DNA of 33,426 bases from Hansschlegelia zhihuaiae (GTDB lineage Bacteria > Pseudomonadota > Alphaproteobacteria > Rhizobiales > Methylopilaceae). The stretch lies in assembly GCF_004103825.1 (NCBI RefSeq), contig NZ_RYFI01000029.1, positions 1 to 33,426 of the forward strand. The letters are read 5' to 3'. This document shows, piece by piece, positions 8,470-17,014 of the stretch (positions are counted from its first letter, which is position 1; the number at the start of each line of letters is the position of its first letter). The position numbers and the translations under genes are program-made. The notes under the pieces were generated by a model, which made no database searches, was not told where the DNA came from, and saw only the letters and a list, made by a program, of their open reading frames with translations.

Positions 8470-9293
8470 TACGGCCGGTGGCCGACCGATCGCGTCGGAC
8501 GCGGCTGACCGATCGCGCCGCGCATGCGCCAGAAGCGGAAGCTGGCTTGCGATCGAAAAGCCGACGTCCCGCCTCCCGCCGAGCCGCGTTCTGACCGAGT
8601 CCGCTCCGCCCGGGCTGGTCGCGAGATAGGCGGTGAGGGGGTGGATCCCGCCGAACGCGACAAGCGTCCAGGCGAAGAAGGCGCAGATCGCGATAAGCGC
8701 GAAGATCGAAATCAGAATCTGCGGTAGAGCGCGAGTGGCGTGAGCTAAATCTCGCGCGTGAACCATTGGCGCGAGAAGCGGGCCGGCCGGGATCTTCAGC
8801 GCCCGGGCGAGCGGGACGCCGAAGGCCACGACGGCGACTGTCAACAGCAGACCCGGCCAGTCGACGGCGGGAAAGAAGGCGCGCGGCGCAGCCGCTCCGG
8901 TGGGCCCGATCCAGATCCGCGAGACGATCGAGGCCGTCGCGACCACCATCACGACGCGGGCGTATTGCATAAAGGCGACGAGGCGGAAGTCGCGCCATAG
9001 CTCTGGGACATCAGCGTCATGGCGGCGGCGGCTCCCGGCGAGGAGCCCCACACCGCAGTCGTCGCCGGCAGGACGCCGGTGCGCGCGATCGCCCGCCCAA
9101 GCAGGCTGCTGGCGAGCGTGATCGCGGCGATCGGGCCGATCAGCAGCGGCCAGTTCGCGGCGATCTCGCCGAGCGCCGGGGCCGGGACGCCGTGCCCGAT
9201 CAGACAGCCGACGACGCCTTGCGCCACAAGGAAAGCGCCACGGTGCAGGCGCGCCTTGCCGCCCGAAACCGCGACCGCGATCGAGGCGACCAT
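8470..9293 (-). pseudogene. Decayed AbrB/AmoA-type membrane protein
   Basis: The remains of a PF05145-type (AbrB, 'ammonia monooxygenase' family) integral membrane protein, in several frames. From 9293 down to about 8990 one frame reads VSGGKARLHRGAFLVAQGVV and then TTAVWGSSPGAAAAMTLM. After a frameshift near 8990 a second frame reads LVAFMQYARVVMVVATASIV and continues to FGGIHPLTAYLATSPGGADS near 8590. The segment after GPLLAPMV jumps directly to a later helix, so some 40 residues that the family normally has are missing. Past 8590 the frame is lost again. With two frameshifts, an internal deletion and no N-terminus, the gene cannot make a working protein. It is flanked by a CsbD remnant, so this 1.1-kb stretch is a decay zone. 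Confidence 0.75.
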
Positions 9294-9296
9294 TAA

Positions 9297-9425
9297 TCGA
9301 ACAGGACCGCGGTCGGAAAGCGTGAGCAGCTGGAGGGAAAGATCCAGGAGCCCTACGGAGTCGAGAAGGCGAGAGCCAAAGATGAAGTGGACGCCTGGTC
9401 ATCAGGATATGACGGTCGTCACTGA
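9297..9425 (+). pseudogene. CsbD family stress protein, C-terminal remnant
   Basis: The frame ending at the TGA at 9423-9425 reads KREQLEGKIQEPYGVEKAR and then AKDEVDAW before a short tail. This is the conserved C-terminal part of long CsbD-family stress proteins, which usually read GKREQLEGKIQERYG and end with a conserved DDW. A stop at 9294-9296 cuts the frame upstream and no N-terminal CsbD part is present. The gene is therefore truncated, probably by the same rearrangement that broke the AbrB-like gene directly next to it. Its transcription terminator at 9450-9481 is intact. Confidence 0.7.
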
Positions 9426-9449
9426 ACCCAATGCCACGCCGATAAACGA

Positions 9450-9481
9450 GGCCGCGACCTTCGGGTTGCGGCCCCTTTTTT
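9450..9481 (+). terminator. Intrinsic terminator after CsbD remnant
   Basis: A ten-base stem, GGCCGCGACC and GGTTGCGGCC (one G-U pair), closes a TTCG tetraloop and is followed by a run of six T. This is a textbook Rho-independent terminator on the plus strand. It lies 25 bases after the stop of the CsbD remnant and now ends no intact plus-strand gene. Confidence 0.88.
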
Positions 9482-9566
9482 GCGGTCTGATTTGGACCGT
9501 GGGCGAGTATTGGGTGGAAGGTTGGAGAGCCGCGGCCGAGAAAGCCCCGGCTGTCCATTTCGGTTT

Positions 9567-11648
9567 TCAGGCGAGCGTGCGGACGTTCGGTTCGCGATCC
9601 CAATAGCGCTTCTTTGCGGCCTCCACGAAGCCGTTCAGATCGACGACGCCCTCGTCCGGCTCGACGCCCGCCTTGTCGAGCAGCGGCTTGGCGGCGGCGT
9701 TGTGGCCGATCGCCTTAAGATGGGCGAACGCGTCCATGACCCATTGGACGGCGGCGCCTTCCTTGGTCAGTTTCGCAGTGGCCTCATCCGACAACACCAC
9801 CGCGCAGGCATCGACCGTGACAGAGGGCTGACCGAAGAGCTGCGCGTCCGCGCTGATCGTCGAGCCGTCCGAGAGCGGCACCTGGCCGACCTTCGGGGCG
9901 ATGAGCATGGGGCGACCGCCGGCCGTCTTGACGGCCTCCTTCACCTTCTTCAGTTCGCTCGCGTCGGTGCCGTCCGCGAACAAAATGCCGACCGTTCGGC
10001 CCTCCAATGTGTGCTTCTCAAGCGGCCCCCGAATGATCCTCAGCGCTGGAGACGGCTCCATGTCGATCGGCGCGACCTTGGCCGCCGAGGCCTTCGGCAG
10101 CTTCATCGCCAGTCCGTTGGCCACCCGTCGCGCCAGCTCCTCGTCGACGTTGCGAAGGTTCGCCATCACCGCGAGACGGATGTGCTCGATCGACACCTTG
10201 CTGAGTTCGAACACGAAGGCGGATGCGATGTGCGCCTGCTCGGCCGGGTCCATCGATCGCCAGAACAGCCGCGCCTGACTGTAGTGGTCCGCGAAACTCT
10301 CGGCGCGAATGCGCAGCTTCTGCCCCTGCTCCTCCGCAGGATAGGTCTTGAAGCCGTCGGCCGGATCCTCGCGCGGGCCGCCGATCTCCCCGGCAAGATG
10401 AAGCGAGTTCGGCTCGTAATTGGCGCGACCCTTCGGCGATTGCATCTGCATGTGACCGTCGCGCTGGAGATTGTGGAACGGGCAACCGCCCTCACGGCCC
10501 TTGGCTTGGTTGACCGGGATCTGGTGCCAGTTGGTCGAGCCCAGCCGCTTGATCTGGGTGTCCTGGTAGGAGAACAGTCTGCCCTGCAGCAGCGGGTCGT
10601 TCGAGTGATCGATGCCTGGCACGAGATGGCTCGGACAAAAGGCGACCTGTTCGGTCTCGGCGAAGAAGTTGTCGGGGTAGCGGTCCAGCACCAGCTTGCC
10701 GACGATCCGGACGGGCAAAACCTCCTCCGGAATGATCTTCGTGGCGTCGAGCACGTCATAGGGCTGGCCGTTTGCGAACTCCTCGTCGAACAGCTGCACG
10801 CCGAGATCCCACTCTGGATAGTCGCCCCGGCCGATGCGCTCGAACAGGTCGCGGCGCTGATAGTCAGGATCGGCGCCGGCCGTCTTGACGGTCTCGTCCC
10901 AGATCGAAGACGCGAGGCCGGCCTTCGGCTTCCAGTGAAATTTCACGAAGGTGCTTTTTCCTTCGCGGTTGACGAACCGGAAGGTGTGGATGCCGAAGCC
11001 CTCCATCGTGGCGAAGCTCTTCGGCAGCGTCCGATCGGACATCGCCCACATGATCATGTGGGTGGATTCCGGCATCAGGCTGATGAAGTCCCAAAACGTG
11101 TCGTGCGCGGTCGCGGCCTGGGGGTATCCCCGATCCGCCTCCATCTTGGCGGCGTGGATCAGGTCCGGAAATTTCATCGCATCCTGAATGAAGAAGACCG
11201 GGATGTTGTTGCCGACCAAATCCCAGTTGCCTTCGCGCGTGTAGAACTTGACGGCGAAGCCGCGCACGTCGCGCGGCGTGTCGACTGAACCGGCGCCGCC
11301 GGCCACGGTGGAGAATCGGACGAAGACGTCGGTGCGCTGGCCCCTCTTCTGAAACAGATCGGCCCGCGTGATGTCGGCGAGGCTATCGGTGCATTCGAAA
11401 TAGCCGTGCGCCGCCGTTCCGCGAGCGTGCACGATCCGCTCCGGAATGCGCTCGTGGTCGAAGTGGTTGATCTTCTCCCGGTAGACCTCGTCCTCGAGCA
11501 GCACCGGACCTCGAGCGCCAGCCTTTAGCTGGTTCTGGTTGTCGCTGATCGGAGTCCCGTGATTGGTCGTGAGAACCGGGTGATCGGCGTCCGTGGTCTG
11601 GTGGGTTTCGCCGCCATTGCCGGCGTTAAGTGAAACGCTTTTGGTCAT
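9567..11648 (-). CDS. katE: Large-subunit catalase (HPII type)
   Basis: A clade 2 haem catalase of 693 residues that breaks down hydrogen peroxide in the cytoplasm. The distal histidine is His74 in [12 protein letters not shown], within the signature beginning FDHERIPER. The proximal haem tyrosine is Tyr361 in RLFSYQDTQ. The C-terminal 170 residues form the extra flavodoxin/DJ-1-like domain ([17 protein letters not shown] and following) that marks large-subunit catalases; small-subunit enzymes end near residue 500. The start at 11648 has GAGGG about five bases upstream; the open frame reaches 11840 without support. A perfect EcfG-type promoter, GGAAC-N16-cGTT, lies 27-51 bases before the start, so induction by the general stress response is likely. 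Confidence 0.96.
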   Translation of the reverse strand: MTKSVSLNAGNGGETHQTTDADHPVLTTNHGTPISDNQNQLKAGARGPVLLEDEVYREKINHFDHERIPERIVHARGTAAHGYFECTDSLADITRADLFQKRGQRTDVFVRFSTVAGGAGSVDTPRDVRGFAVKFYTREGNWDLVGNNIPVFFIQDAMKFPDLIHAAKMEADRGYPQAATAHDTFWDFISLMPESTHMIMWAMSDRTLPKSFATMEGFGIHTFRFVNREGKSTFVKFHWKPKAGLASSIWDETVKTAGADPDYQRRDLFERIGRGDYPEWDLGVQLFDEEFANGQPYDVLDATKIIPEEVLPVRIVGKLVLDRYPDNFFAETEQVAFCPSHLVPGIDHSNDPLLQGRLFSYQDTQIKRLGSTNWHQIPVNQAKGREGGCPFHNLQRDGHMQMQSPKGRANYEPNSLHLAGEIGGPREDPADGFKTYPAEEQGQKLRIRAESFADHYSQARLFWRSMDPAEQAHIASAFVFELSKVSIEHIRLAVMANLRNVDEELARRVANGLAMKLPKASAAKVAPIDMEPSPALRIIRGPLEKHTLEGRTVGILFADGTDASELKKVKEAVKTAGGRPMLIAPKVGQVPLSDGSTISADAQLFGQPSVTVDACAVVLSDEATAKLTKEGAAVQWVMDAFAHLKAIGHNAAAKPLLDKAGVEPDEGVVDLNGFVEAAKKRYWDREPNVRTLA

Positions 11649-11674
11649 GTCGCCCTCGTTGAACTCATGGGCGC

Positions 11675-11699
11675 AACGGCTGCGCTTTGGACAAGTTCC
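11675..11699 (-). promoter_or_regulatory. EcfG-type promoter of katE
   Basis: Read on the minus strand: GGAAC at 11699-11695, seventeen bases, then GTT at 11677-11675 with a C before it. This matches the alphaproteobacterial general stress consensus GGAAC-N16-cGTT exactly. It lies 27 bases before the katE start codon. Confidence 0.82.
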
Positions 11700-11902
11700 A
11701 GACGTCGGTAGCCTGTTGCGAGAGCGCTGCTCGAAGGGCAGCCGCGCTGCAAGCGGTGTGCTCGAAAACCTGATCCGGTCGGTCGGAACCGCGTCATTCA
11801 AGCGACCATCGCCTTCGCGGGCGGCGACGGTCGTCGCCATCGCGGGAACGCAAGAGAGAACATGGCCGACGCAGATCCGGAGCCGACGAAGGCCGCCGCC
11901 GA

Positions 11903-12694
11903 CTACAGTCGCTCAATCGATCGAGCCGTACGTCTGATCAGGCCGGCGCGCTCGAACCCCACGAGCCACCCCTCCATCGGCCATCGCCCCCATTTTCCGC
12001 GAAAGACCTCGGCATTCCGGATGATGTCGTCGAGGTTCTCGAGCGGCGGATCGCTGACAAAATGATGTTGGTGAAACGCCCGAACGTCTCCTGTCAGCAC
12101 GATAGGGACTCCTGCCGCCTCAGCTGCGAAGCCGAAGTCGGTGTCCTCGCCGCCATAGCCGACATAGGCTTCATCGAAGCCTCCGAGCGCCTCGAATGTG
12201 GTCTTCCGCACACCGAACGCCAGCGACCAGAACAGGCCGGCGTTCGGCTCGACGCGACGTCCGGAGCGTGGAAACGGGCGAACGGGATGCGTGCGGCCCG
12301 CCGCGACGAGATCGGGCTCGTCCCATGCGCCGCGCGCGTCATCCGGGCCGAGATACAGCACCTCCGGGCAGATCAGACCGTCGAGTTCGGCCAGAGCGTG
12401 AGCCATCGCGCCGACCAGCGATCGAGACGGGATGCAGTCGGCGTCGAGGAACAGCAGATGGCGACCGGTCGAACGCCGCGCCGCGAGGTTCCGTGCGGCG
12501 GCGAGCGGAAGCGCCTCGACGGGCAGACGCACGAGCCGAACCGGAAAGCCGCAGGCGCCGACGGCGAGCGCCTCGTCGTTCATATCCACCACGACCAATT
12601 CGTCCGGCGGAACGTCCGACCGACGCAAGCCCTCAACGAGGTTCGTCAGATGCGCAGTCCGGCCGCGCGCGAGGGTAAGGACGCTCAAGGTCAT
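11903..12694 (-). CDS. Family 2 glycosyltransferase
   Basis: A GT-A fold sugar transferase of 263 residues, last gene of a seven-gene operon. The N-terminus reads [20 protein letters not shown], typical of GT2 enzymes. The metal-binding DxD-type motif is in FLDADCIPS, and [17 protein letters not shown] carries the ED acceptor-site motif. The region WSLAFGVRK...[10 protein letters not shown] is typical of the galactosyltransferase-like GT2 C-terminal part. The ATG at 12694 overlaps the TGA of the methyltransferase gene by four bases (ATGA), so translation is coupled. Donor and acceptor sugars cannot be read from the sequence. It probably adds a late residue to the glycan made by the operon. 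Confidence 0.88.
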   Translation of the reverse strand: MTLSVLTLARGRTAHLTNLVEGLRRSDVPPDELVVVDMNDEALAVGACGFPVRLVRLPVEALPLAAARNLAARRSTGRHLLFLDADCIPSRSLVGAMAHALAELDGLICPEVLYLGPDDARGAWDEPDLVAAGRTHPVRPFPRSGRRVEPNAGLFWSLAFGVRKTTFEALGGFDEAYVGYGGEDTDFGFAAEAAGVPIVLTGDVRAFHQHHFVSDPPLENLDDIIRNAEVFRGKWGRWPMEGWLVGFERAGLIRRTARSIERL

Positions 12695-13266
12695 GACACG
12701 CGCCGCCACATGTCGAGCCGGTAGCGCTCGTGGCGCTCGGCGCGGAGCCTCTCGATCGGGACGCGCATGGCGGCGTCGAACTTCGCGACAGCGTCGTCGC
12801 CGCTCTGCGGATAGTCGGTCTCGCCGGTCCAGTGCACCAGCAGCAGGTCGCCGCCGCGCGCGAGCGCCCCGTCGGCCCAACGCCCGGCGGCCGACAGATC
12901 CTGATCGTCGAGATAGTACAGGACCTCGGACAGCACGATCAGGTCGAACAGGCCGTCCGGCGCTTCGGCCGGAAAGGCGCGACGATCGAACCGCGCGCCG
13001 CTGCAGCGGGTTGCTGCGCGCGCCAGCGCCGTCTCGCTGACGTCGATCGCCAGCAGGTCGAGGACATGCGCCGACAGTTTTTCGGTCAGGACGCCGATGG
13101 CGCAGCCGACCTCGAGCGCCGCGCGGTATTTTCGTCCCCCGAGCGCGGCGACGGTGGCCCGGTATTTTTCAGCCTCATAGGCGCTCGTCTCGAACCGCCA
13201 GGGATCGGGGTCCGCCGCGAACATGTCCTCGAAATAGACCGGCGGCAGGCTGTCCCTACGCCGCAT
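12691..13266 (-). CDS. NodS-like SAM-dependent methyltransferase
   Basis: A class I methyltransferase of 191 residues. The SAM-binding motif I is LEVGCAIGVLTEKL at residues 51-64, followed by LLAIDVSETAL (motif II) and FDLIVLSEVLYYL (motif IV region). Size, the N-terminal DPWRFETSAYEAEKY and the motifs resemble the NodS family, which N-methylates the deacetylated amino sugar of rhizobial Nod factors. The upstream PIG-L deacetylase could supply such a free amine. The start overlaps the end of the deacetylase gene by eleven bases. The Nod-factor analogy is inference: there is no NodC-like synthase here. Confidence 0.87.
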   Translation of the reverse strand: MRRRDSLPPVYFEDMFAADPDPWRFETSAYEAEKYRATVAALGGRKYRAALEVGCAIGVLTEKLSAHVLDLLAIDVSETALARAATRCSGARFDRRAFPAEAPDGLFDLIVLSEVLYYLDDQDLSAAGRWADGALARGGDLLLVHWTGETDYPQSGDDAVAKFDAAMRVPIERLRAERHERYRLDMWRRVS

Positions 13267-13942
13267 GCCGGAGCCGCGCCGGATAGAGCAGGTCCGCTGC
13301 CGGCATCCGCCTCAGCCGGTCCGGCACACGAAAGCCGTCGCCATAGAGCGGCGTCATCTGGCTACGATGGGCGGCCAGCGCCAAGCGCCGCGGACCTTGC
13401 GGCGTCACCCCCGTTCGAAAAGCGGGGCCGGACGGATGCTGCTCCGCCCACACGACATAGTCGAACACCTCCACGGGCCGCATCGCCGACCGCGCGACGT
13501 CGCGGGCAAGCGCCGCCACCGCTTGATGGTCGCAATGCGGATCAAGCGGCGAGGTCGCGGCGATTGCGTCGACTTGTAGCCGGCGGCAAAGGCTCCCGAG
13601 CCGGCGCGCGGACCGACGCCATCCTTCATCCTCGCGCAGCGGCGGGCGGGCGTCGGGCCAATCGAGAAACGCCGGCGTGGGAGTTTGCGGGCCTAGCCGC
13701 CGCAGGGCGGCGCGCGCTTCCTGCCGCCGGGTCTCGGCGAGATCGCGCGGACCTTGGGCCCCGTGCGAGCCGCGCCCGTCGGTTACGAACACGACGCCCG
13801 CGAGCCGCCCTGCAGCCGCGGCCTCGGCGATCAGCGCGCCGGCCCCGATGGTCTCATCGTCGGCATGCGGCGCCAGGACCAGCCAGCGGGCCATCGCCCA
13901 CCGACTGCGGGCGAGCGGCGTCGCAAAGCGAGGACGCGTCAC
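13256..13942 (-). CDS. PIG-L family deacetylase
   Basis: An LmbE/PIG-L type zinc-dependent deacetylase of about 228 residues that removes acetyl groups from N-acetyl amino sugars. The metal and catalytic motif PHADDE is at about residues 25-30, and the second metal-binding part is in DPHCDHQAV. I place the start at the GTG at 13942, whose GTGA overlaps the stop of the upstream gene as at the other junctions. The ATG at 13894 (MARWLVLAPHADDE) is an equally good protein start, since the family often begins close to the first motif. With glycosyltransferases on both sides, its substrate is probably a GlcNAc-type sugar in the operon product. Confidence 0.88.
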   Translation of the reverse strand: MTRPRFATPLARSRWAMARWLVLAPHADDETIGAGALIAEAAAAGRLAGVVFVTDGRGSHGAQGPRDLAETRRQEARAALRRLGPQTPTPAFLDWPDARPPLREDEGWRRSARRLGSLCRRLQVDAIAATSPLDPHCDHQAVAALARDVARSAMRPVEVFDYVVWAEQHPSGPAFRTGVTPQGPRRLALAAHRSQMTPLYGDGFRVPDRLRRMPAADLLYPARLRHAA

Positions 13943-15045
13943 CACAGCTCGTCCCCGTCGCCCCACGCATCGTGGTCGAGAAACGCCTTGGCGGCCTCGT
14001 CGCGGGCATGGTCGGGGCCGGCCTGACGCAGATAGAGGCTAAGGTCACGAATGATCTTGTCGATGCGCGAGCCGTCGACGGCGCTCCGCGTGCCGACGAT
14101 GCGGGCGCAGAGCTCCATAACGTCGAGCGCCGCTCGCTCCACCACGCCGCGAGCAAGCAGCACGAAGGGCTTTGCGTCGGGATGCTCGGACGCCGCGCGA
14201 TCGGCGGCCTCGCGCGTCCAGAGGAAAGCGCCGCGCGCGGCGGCGACGGCCTCGGCGAATTTCGCGCGCTGGAGCGGGTCCGCGCGCGCCGCTACGGACA
14301 TCGCCGCGCGGGTCTCGGCCAGAAGCGCTTCGACCCCGCCGAGCTGGACGGCCAAGAATCGCCAGGCGCCGGCCGTGAAGCGCGGCTCGCGGTCATAGTC
14401 GCCTGGCCCGCCGAGCAGTTCCTCTCGAGACGGCCGGAGCCCGGTGAGGTCGTAGGTTCCGCTGACGGTGGCGCGCATGCCTCGGACGCGCCATCCCGAG
14501 ACGTCGGCGCGGGCCTGCTGGTTGGCGGGGACGATCACGAGGCGACGTTCGCCCGAAGCGGGCCGCGCGGTCACCAGCGCGAAATCGAGGCTTCCGGCCC
14601 CGGTCGCGAAGCGCTTCGCGCCCGACAGCCGGGGACCGAACGGGTCGTCGTCGAGCGTCACGCCCGGCGGCGGCTCGGTGGCCCAGACGCCGTAAAGCCG
14701 GCCTCCGTCCAGGTCTTGAACGAGCCTCCGGCGCTGACTGGGCGAACCGTACCAGCCGAACAACTTCAGCGCGTTGACATGGCCCTCGAAGATCCGGCCA
14801 AGGCTGAGATCCGCGCGCCCGACCTGCCGGAGCGCCTGGAGCAGCGCACGGTTCTCCTCCTGAGGCGTCTCGAACGCCTTACCTCCGGCGTCCGGGGACG
14901 CGAAGGCGCGGTGCATGCCGCTTTCGACCAGCAGCGCGACGCTCTCCTGCGGCCAGCCGCCCTCAGCGTCATAGCGCGCGCCGAACTCGGCGAGGCGGCC
15001 GGCGAGCGCGCCGAACTGGAGCTTGGTCGAGGATGGCTGCGTCAT
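13939..15045 (-). CDS. Acyl-CoA dehydrogenase-fold flavoprotein
   Basis: A flavoenzyme of 368 residues in the acyl-CoA dehydrogenase superfamily. Family signs include FGWYGSPSQRRRLVQDL and YGVWATEPPPG in the N-terminal and middle domains, GWRVRGMRATVSGTYDL in the beta domain, and IDKIIRDLSLYL near the end. The usual EGT segment with the catalytic glutamate near the C-terminus is not visible. The RATVSGTYDL string recalls the monooxygenase branch (DszC/HsaA-like, and the amino-sugar N-oxygenases of the same fold). So this may oxidise or oxygenate a sugar or lipid intermediate and not an acyl-CoA. Start and end overlap both neighbours by four bases. The fold is well supported; the reaction is not. 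Confidence 0.8.
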   Translation of the reverse strand: MTQPSSTKLQFGALAGRLAEFGARYDAEGGWPQESVALLVESGMHRAFASPDAGGKAFETPQEENRALLQALRQVGRADLSLGRIFEGHVNALKLFGWYGSPSQRRRLVQDLDGGRLYGVWATEPPPGVTLDDDPFGPRLSGAKRFATGAGSLDFALVTARPASGERRLVIVPANQQARADVSGWRVRGMRATVSGTYDLTGLRPSREELLGGPGDYDREPRFTAGAWRFLAVQLGGVEALLAETRAAMSVAARADPLQRAKFAEAVAAARGAFLWTREAADRAASEHPDAKPFVLLARGVVERAALDVMELCARIVGTRSAVDGSRIDKIIRDLSLYLRQAGPDHARDEAAKAFLDHDAWGDGDELW

Positions 15046-16073
15046 CGGTCCGCCTGTCCGAGAATGAAGGAGGCGGCCTTCGCAGGTCCGTCCGGATCGT
15101 GGAAGCTCGACAACCGCAATGGATCGATCGCTTCCGCATCCGCCAGCACGCCGGGCCATTCCGCCGGCCTTGGCCAGGCGGGCAGGACGACGGCGGCGCC
15201 AGCCTTTTTCAGCGCGTTCGCCTTGGCGCGCTGCTCGTCGAACTGGCGATCCTCGGGAACGCACACGAAGGGCCGCCCCCCGGCCGCCGCCGCCGACAGG
15301 ACTCCGTCGCCAGCGCCGCCGACCACGACCCCCGCGCGGGCGATCTCCTGTTCGGCGTGATCCACCCAACCCGCGACATCGAGATTGGCCGGCGGAGCGA
15401 GGGGCCTCGCCATAGGCCCGATGACACGCCACCGACGCGCAGGCGTCGCGGCCGCCGCGTCTGTGACGTCCTCCGGCGTGGTCTTGGCGCCACCACGACC
15501 GAAGGCCACGAGGACGACGTTGTCGCGCGACGCGGCCGAGGCCGGGGCCGCCCCGAGGCCGGGCAAATAGCGGGTCTTCGATACCACCCAGCCCGGGGCG
15601 TCATAGACTTCGCAGCGCCGGTCAAAGGGCGCGATCAGCGCCTGCGCGCCGCGGAAGGCGTCGAGATGGGCCTCGTCCCACCGCGCGCCCGCGAGCCGAA
15701 CGTAGATCGTCGGCGTCGCGCAAAGCCGCGCCAGCATCGCGATTTCGACCGATACGTCCACCACCATCAACGCCGGACGCCGCTCGGCGATCCAGCCCGC
15801 GACGGCTCTCGCCCGTCCGCGGACGCCGTCATGGTGCACTGGGGCATAGTGCAGCGAGTCCGGTCGTTCGCAGGCGTTGTCTTCTCCGTCGAAACCGCTT
15901 CCTGTTAGGCGATCGTCCGGCAGATCCAGCGTGTCGAACGGACCTTGGAGCCCCGCGACGCCCGTGCCGATCAGCGTCAGACGGCCCGGCGCCTGCTTCG
16001 CGATCGCCATAGCGCGACGCCGGTGGCCTTCGCCGTGATGGTGGACGTAATAGCCGATCGGGGCCTCGGTCAC
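15042..16073 (-). CDS. MurG-like GT-B glycosyltransferase
   Basis: A 343-residue protein with the shape of MurG/UDP-GlcNAc-type GT-B transferases. The N-terminus GYYVHHHGEGHRRRAMAIA is the glycine- and histidine-rich loop of that group, and the C-terminal half holds AGVVVGGAGDGVLSAAAAGG and RPFVCVPEDRQFDEQ, matching the donor-nucleotide site. The GTG start at 16073 overlaps the stop of the upstream GT2 gene (GTGA), and its own stop overlaps the flavoprotein start (ATGA). The enzyme probably acts at the cytoplasmic face of the membrane. The sugar donor is unknown. Confidence 0.82.
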   Translation of the reverse strand: MTEAPIGYYVHHHGEGHRRRAMAIAKQAPGRLTLIGTGVAGLQGPFDTLDLPDDRLTGSGFDGEDNACERPDSLHYAPVHHDGVRGRARAVAGWIAERRPALMVVDVSVEIAMLARLCATPTIYVRLAGARWDEAHLDAFRGAQALIAPFDRRCEVYDAPGWVVSKTRYLPGLGAAPASAASRDNVVLVAFGRGGAKTTPEDVTDAAAATPARRWRVIGPMARPLAPPANLDVAGWVDHAEQEIARAGVVVGGAGDGVLSAAAAGGRPFVCVPEDRQFDEQRAKANALKKAGAAVVLPAWPRPAEWPGVLADAEAIDPLRLSSFHDPDGPAKAASFILGQADR

Positions 16074-17014
16074 GCCGCCGCCTCCGGCGCGGCCGGCGCT
16101 ATCACCACGTCGCAAGCCATCGGCGGCAGCGCCGCTTCCTGCGCCGCGACCGCGGCGTCGCCGCCGGCCAGACGCACCATGCGCCGCCAACGCGCCCGCG
16201 CCCGCCAGTGGTCGAGCGAGGGAACCGCCATGGCGGCCCCGATCCCTTCCGAAAGCTCCTTGAGCTTCGCGGCCATGCCGCCTGCGGCGCGAGCGTCGGT
16301 GCGTGCGGAGACACGCGTCCAGACGTCGATCGGATGCGCCAGCCGGAAGCCCTTGGCCCGCGCCGCGGTCACCAGGGCCCGATCCTCGCCATCGGGGATC
16401 GCGGGAACGCCCCCCGAGGCGCGATAGGCCGCGACTGTCACGGCGAGGCTTCCGCCGGTGTGGTCGCCATGGCGCGGCGGCGGGTCCCAGGAGACCGGGT
16501 CGATCTCGTCCTCGGTCGCCCGCACCGCGCGCCAATAGGCGGCGAGCGCATCCCAGCGCGATCGCACGAGCGGCGATATGTGCTCCTCGTCGTCGAGAAC
16601 CAGCGCTCCGCCGACGAGATCGACGCCGCGCTCGATCGCCTCGAGATTGCGCCTCACCCAGTCGGCGGGCGGCCGCGCGTCGGCGTCGGTCGTGATCAGC
16701 ACGGCCTGCCCGTCGGCGTCCAAGAGTTCCACGCCGATATCCATGGCGAGGCGCCGGGCCGAGCCCGCATGCACGGCCTCGGGTGGAAAAATCCGTTCGT
16801 CGACGCGGATCGCGATGAACGATCGCAACTCGCCCGCTATCCGCTCGACGACCTCGCGGGAGTTATCGGTCGTATTGTTGAGCGCGATGACCACGGGCAG
16901 GACGCCGGGGAGGTCCTGCGCAGCGAGCGCCCGAAGCAGGCGTGGCAGGCGCTCCACTTCGTCGCGCGCCGGCACGCAAACGCAAACCCTGCGGACGAAG
17001 GGGTTTTGACTCAT
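16070..17014 (-). CDS. Family 2 glycosyltransferase
   Basis: A GT-A transferase of 314 residues. The N-terminus VCVCVPARDEVERLPRLLRA and the following ALNNTTDNS are typical GT2 nucleotide-binding strands; the metal motif is ITTDADARPPADW. A later segment, HTGGSLAVTVAAYRASGGVP followed by GEDRAL, is the usual acceptor-site region with the ED pair. There are no clear membrane segments. Start and stop overlap the adjacent genes by four bases each. It is the second gene of the operon. Substrates are unknown. Confidence 0.88.
   Translation of the reverse strand: MSQNPFVRRVCVCVPARDEVERLPRLLRALAAQDLPGVLPVVIALNNTTDNSREVVERIAGELRSFIAIRVDERIFPPEAVHAGSARRLAMDIGVELLDADGQAVLITTDADARPPADWVRRNLEAIERGVDLVGGALVLDDEEHISPLVRSRWDALAAYWRAVRATEDEIDPVSWDPPPRHGDHTGGSLAVTVAAYRASGGVPAIPDGEDRALVTAARAKGFRLAHPIDVWTRVSARTDARAAGGMAAKLKELSEGIGAAMAVPSLDHWRARARWRRMVRLAGGDAAVAAQEAALPPMACDVVIAPAAPEAAA

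Noticed and set aside
9480-11288. 602-codon plus-strand frame opposite katE
   Set aside because: Shadow of the catalase gene; no domain or start signal.
12730-15360. Very long open frame on the plus strand (876 codons) opposite the glycan operon
   Set aside because: It is a mirror of GC-rich minus-strand genes, with arginine-rich composition, no ribosome-binding site and no recognisable domain.
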